From positions 32,215,778 through 32,279,777 of the forward strand of contig OZ024876.1 in NCBI GenBank assembly GCA_964017185.1: DNA of 64,000 bases. The letters run 5' to 3'. The notes below the pieces were generated by a model that did no database searches, was not told the origin of the DNA, and saw only the letters and a list, made by a program, of their open reading frames with translations. This stretch comes from Rugalucina vietnamica (Eukaryota; Mollusca; Bivalvia; Lucinida; Lucinidae). Every line of letters starts with the position of its first letter. The stretch's first letter is position 1. Both the position numbers and the translations under genes were made by a program. Below, piece by piece: positions 53,801 through 59,800 of this stretch.

Positions 53801-56800
53801 AGTTGTTATCTATTAATTCTATTCAGTCCTATTCTCTTCACTAACCTGGTTTTCCGTGACCCTCCAAGACCAACCAACATCAGCTTTGTTCTCTTACAGC
53901 ACAAACAGCCACTCAGTAGCACCTCTCCAGTTCATCAAATTACTAATCCTCCACATGAAAAATCTTTTCTGTTCTATTCTATTCACTAACCTGGTTTTCC
54001 CTGCCCCTCCAAGACCAACCAACATCAGCTTAGTTCTCTTACACTGCATGGAGCCACTCATGAGACGTTGAAGATAGGCAAATGTTGTGGAGAAACCCTT
54101 CGCCCTGATCTCTTTGGGCGGGGTCTTCAGCAAGGGGCATTCCTCTAGCTCCAACTCTGTCAAAACATAGAAACCATTCATTTTATCTAAACGAAGCATT
54201 TTCTATAGAAACCGAAATGGTTTCACATACACTTTAACCTCATTATAAAGCGCCTCGATTATCAATATAATACAGTTTTCAATATAACACAGCCATGTCA
54301 TATCCCCCAAATTCATTATTTTGCTATATGTCTATAATAAGTAACCTCATTGTAACACAGTTTCACTTATATAACACCATCTGCTTCTATGGACCCAAAA
54401 GATAATGTTACTAGAGGACCATTGGTCCTGTAGCTCACCTGAGAGATTATCACATTGTAAGCTCATGAGATTTAAATTAATTGAGAATCGACCAATGAAA
54501 GTCTATGCATGGACACTATTGACCCCCGGGGCATGGCCAAATTTGACCCAGGGGCATGACTGGCACAATTTATAATGGGGACTACCAAACATTGCTACAT
54601 ACAAAATATAGAAGCTCTGGGCCTTTTGGTTTCAGAGAAGAAGATTTTTGTTAGTTTTTCCCATTGTAGGTCTATGGAGACTATCTACCCCCGGGGCGTG
54701 GCCAAATTTGACCCCAGTGGCATGGCTGGCACAATTTATGTAGAGGACCATTAGCCATTGCCACATACAAAATATCAAAGCTGTGTGCCCTGTGGTTTCA
54801 GAGAAGAAGATTTTTGAATTTTTTTCCCATAGCAAGTCTATTGAGACTATCAACCTCCGGGCCCGTCCGGGGCCTGGCCAAATTTGACCCCAGGGGCATG
54901 AATGGCACAATTTATGTAGAGGACCATTAGCCATTCCTACATACCAAATATCAAAGCTGTGGGCCTAGTGGATTTTTTATTTTTTTTCCCATAGTAAGTC
55001 TATGGAGACTATCAACCCCCGGGGCGTGGCCAAATTTGACCCCAGGGGCATGAATGGCACAATTTATGTAGAGGACTATTAGCCATTGCTACATACCAAA
55101 TATCAAAGCTGTGGGCCTAGTGGTTTCAGAGAATAAGATTCTTTTATAGTTTTTCCTATTGTAGGTCTATGGAGACTATCGACCCCCGGGGCGTAGCCAA
55201 ATTTGACCCCGGGGACATGATTGGCACAATTTATGTAGAGCTGTGGGCCCTGTGGTTTCAGAGAAGAAGATTTTTTAATTTTTTTCCCATAGTAAGTCTA
55301 TGGAGACTATCAACCCCCGGGGCGTGGCCAAATTTGACCCCAGGGGCATGAATGGCATAATTTATGTAGAGGACCATTAGCCATTGCTACATACCAAATA
55401 TCAAAGCTGTGGGCCTAGTGGTTTCAGAGAAGAAGATTTTTTTAGTTTTTCCAATTGTAAGTCTATGGAGACTATCGACCCCCGGGGCGTGGCCAAATTT
55501 GACCCCAGGGGCATGGCTGGATCAAAAACTTTCATATGCATGTGTTTTCAAAAAGGTCATTTCTATGCAGACATATAGCAGGAATTTGCTCCATATTCCT
55601 AACAGGATTCCTGCCAGGAATCTGCTCTAAATTCCTGGCAGGATTACTGCCAAAGTTTCTGGTTCATATTCCTGGCAGGATTCCTGCTAGGAATCTGGTT
55701 CAAATTCCTGGCAGGATTCCTGCTAATTTAAATATTTCGCACCAGATTCCACAGGGAGTCCACACTGACTCCTGTCGTAATCTTTATAAGAAAAATCAAA
55801 TAGTCAATGGGATTCCTGCCAGGAATCTGGTCTCATTTTCCTGTGGTAATACTGCTGTGTTCCTGTTGGACAATTTCGTACGGGAATTGAAAAAACAACA
55901 ATGGTTAATAATTTTCAACAAAACACAAAAGAACAAACTGCGAAGCTGATCAGCACCTTTGTTTTCGCTACACCGATAGTTCAATTCCTCCTCTAATTAT
56001 AGCAAAATTTTCAGGATTCTAGCAATCTTCTGAGAATGTATAGGCCAGTTTGTGTCAGACTGGGTCGGAAACCCCGAAGATGTTGCAGCTCATATCCTAC
56101 TTACTGGTAAGAGAGGTGACAGTGCCTAGTTCTGCTGGCAAACTGAGCAGGTTGGGGTTGTGGCTCAGGTTGAGATATCTCAGTTCTTGTAACTGGCTGA
56201 CCTCCGGAGGTACCGACACGAACCCCTGATAGTACAGGTCCAGGTGCTGCAGACTCGTACATTCCAACAACTCCATAGGGAAACCACTGGGGGTCTCATC
56301 ATCTGAAAGACAAGGCCTGTGATCAAATAAACAATCTACCAATGAGCATTGTTGCCAACAGTTGAGCTGCCTCATGGGAAAACAAACAATGTGGTGTTTG
56401 AACAGGTCCGACACAAACCAAGCTGTACAAGCGCTGAAGATGGCTAGAAGCTGAAAATTTTGGATTTAGAAAGTAGAGGAATTGTATCCGTGTAGCGAAA
56501 ACAAAGGCACTGATCAGCTTTGCAGTAACTGCGAAGCTGATCCTGCTCCTTTGGTTTGGCATATGCAGATTGTTTGTTTTCTCATAAGGCGGCTCAATTA
56601 TTACTGTCTGAATAGATCTAACAAACACTGGACTGTAAAGTCAAAGCAGATAGCTAGAAGCTTGAAAATCTGAATATAAAAATATAGCACTTGTATTATC
56701 CTTGTATGGGGAAAAAACAACATAAAACAGTAACTGTTGTATTACCAGTTTGTAAATCTTAAACATTATGTTTGCAACCCAAAAATTACTATAGAAATAA

Positions 56801-59800
56801 AAACGTGAAAATAGTGGTGTTAAACACTGATTTACAATACATGTACTACAAACATGAAATGAGATCTAAAACACTGGTTTGATATGTAATGAGCCTTTGC
56901 GTGAGACAACCAACAATTTGGGGTTTTGACCAGGTCCGACACAAACCAGCCTACACAGTCACAGAAAATTGCTAGAAGCTTGAAATTTCATATTCAAACA
57001 AATGAGGGATTGTACTATCTGTGTGGCGAAAACAAAGGCGCTGATCAGCCGTGCAGTTACTGCACGGCTGATCTGCGGCTTTGTTTTCGCATAGGCAGAT
57101 TATTGGTTTTCTGGTGCGGCGGCTCAAATGCAAATTCATCCTACCAGGTGGCTCAGTTCCTTTATATCCAAACCTTGGGAAGATGTTGAAGATAGCAGCA
57201 TTCAGTTTCCCGAGTTCTCGCATATCTAAGGTCCCGTTAGAATCCTCATCAAAGAACTGAAACATCTCTTTTCTGTCCTGTAAATTGAAATAGGTCAAGG
57301 TCATACCAAGGTCATGATCAACACAAATGAGCTACATTACAAAAAATTTGTCTAGGTGTTTCCAATATCCCTGGGTAATGATTAACGAAAATGAGCTACA
57401 TGAGAAAACTTGTCTTAGGTGTTTCCAACCAGGTCTGGTAAATGCCAAGCTGTGCAGCCATAGGAGATGGCTGGAGACTTCAATTTCAAAGTTATATGAG
57501 CCGCTTCATGAGAAAACCGGATTTGTGCAATTCTTCTACTTTCTAAATTTAAAATTTCCTTTTAGACCCAATGTCCTTTAGATGAAATGTTCATTAGACA
57601 AAATGACTTTTAGATCCAATGTCTTTTAGATGAAATGACTTTTAGAACCAATGTACTTCAGATGAAATGACTTTTAGACAAAATATTTTAAGACAAATTG
57701 TCCTGCACCCTATTTAATAGTATATATTCCCAAGCTTACAATATGTAGGTGTGACTTCTCACCTCATCATGGGCCTCCAGCCATCTGTCAATATTTCTTG
57801 TCTTCAAGAACCTGGTGAACTGATCATATGGTACAACTTTCCTTGACTTCGCCACTCCAAACAAAGGTACACCACTCATGCCCAACTCTTCCAGATTCTT
57901 CAGTTTTTTAAAACTTGCTGGTAGTTTTGTGAGACAGTTCCCATTGATGAAGAGTTTTTCCAGGTTTACAAGATTGCCGATATCTTCAGGCAATGATGTC
58001 AGCATCATGTGGGAGGCATACAGACGGACCAACCAGGTCAGTTTGGTTACAACAGCGGGAAATTCTGTCATGACGTTACTAGCGATATCCAGTCTGTACA
58101 GTTCCTTACACTGTGTCAACGTCTGGGGCAAATCCTGGATATTATTCTCTCTTAAACTCAAACTGTACAGCTTCTTGCATTTTCCGATGGACGCAGGAAG
58201 GACTTCAATGTAATTACTTGAGCAATCAAATTCCGCCAGGTTTGGAAGTACACTGAACATTTCCTCGGGTATTTCTTTGATCTGATTGGCTGGCATATCG
58301 ATTGACATGAGAAAGGTGGAGTAGCTACCATAGACTTCTGGGAGCACCTGTAACATCAAACAAGCCCTTTCATCAGGGAAACATGTCCCTCTAATATATA
58401 CCCCTTATACCCCACTTTTATATAGCAAAACTGGGGAATGCAGGGGTATTCCTATTTTTCTTAGTTTTCCTCTGAAACATAGATTATGGGTACTCGTTAG
58501 AACTGCCTTGCCAACAATCTATGTTTTAAGCAAAAATAAGAACCAGAGGACCAATGGTCCTGTAAACGCTCACCTGAGATCTGCTGCATATACCAATAAA
58601 CATGTATGAATATTATGGTATTTTATTCCAGTGCAGGGGCAGATGAAGCCCTTGGGCCATTTTCTTTTTTCTGAATCTTCAATATTCTGTCCATTTGCCA
58701 ATTTCCTGCTGGCTTTTCCCTTCAAATGACATTTTAACAGTTTTCCCAATTCAAATGCATAGGCAACCCATGTTGACCTTGCCATAAACTTGGTCAAGGT
58801 CATCACAGGGTCCTGATTTATATATACATTAAAGTACTTTAGCCATCGATGCTTCATGCCAAGTTTCCTTGAAATCAGTCTATTGGTTTCAGAGAAGAAG
58901 GTTTTTGATGGGTTTTTACTATATATGGGCATGGCGGCCATCTTTGTCAAGTGACCTAGATTATTTATATACACATTGATTCACCCATTCTATAGATGCT
59001 TCACAAAAAATTTGGCTTTGATTGGCCAAGCGGTTTCAGAGGAGAAGACGTTTGAATATTATGGAAATATACATGTATATTGCCGCGGGGTGGGGGCACA
59101 TGAGCCCCTGGGGTCCAATTTTTTTCAGAATCATTAATATTCAGTCCTACTTCCCATTTCCTGCAAGACTTTCACTTTAAATTACATTTTAAAAGTTTTC
59201 CCCATTCCAATGCATTGGTGACCTATGTTGACCTTGCCGTAAAATAGGTCAAGGTCATCACAGGGTCATGATTTATATATACATTGTAGTGCTTGAGCCA
59301 TCAATGCTTCATGCCAAGTTTTGTTGAAATCGGTCCACCGGTTCTGGAGAAGAAGATTTTTGAAGGGTTTTCACCATATATGGGCATGGCGGCCATCTTG
59401 GTCATGTGACCTGGATTATTTATATACACATTGGTTCCCCCTTCCCATAGATGCTTCATGTAAAATTTGGCTTTGATTGGCCAAGCGGTTTCAGAGAAGA
59501 AGATGTTTGAATATTATGATAATATACATGTATATTGCCCCGGGGTGGGGGCGGATGAGCCCCTGGTGCCCAATTTTTTTCAGAATCATTAATATTCAGT
59601 CCTACTGCTCATTTTCTGCAGGATTTTTCCTTTAAATGACAATGTAACAATTTTTCCCATTCAAATGCAAAGGCGACCTATGTTGACCTTGCCGTAAAAT
59701 AGGTCAAGGTCACCGCAAGGTCATGATTTATATATACATTGTAGTGCTTGAGTCATCGATGCTTCATGCCAAGTTTTGTTGAAATCGGTCCAGTGGTTCC

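Noticed and set aside
55536-55949. 137-codon plus-strand ORF
   Set aside because: It follows the ~35-bp tandem repeat and shows only repeated ARNL/GRIPA segments from the repeat unit.
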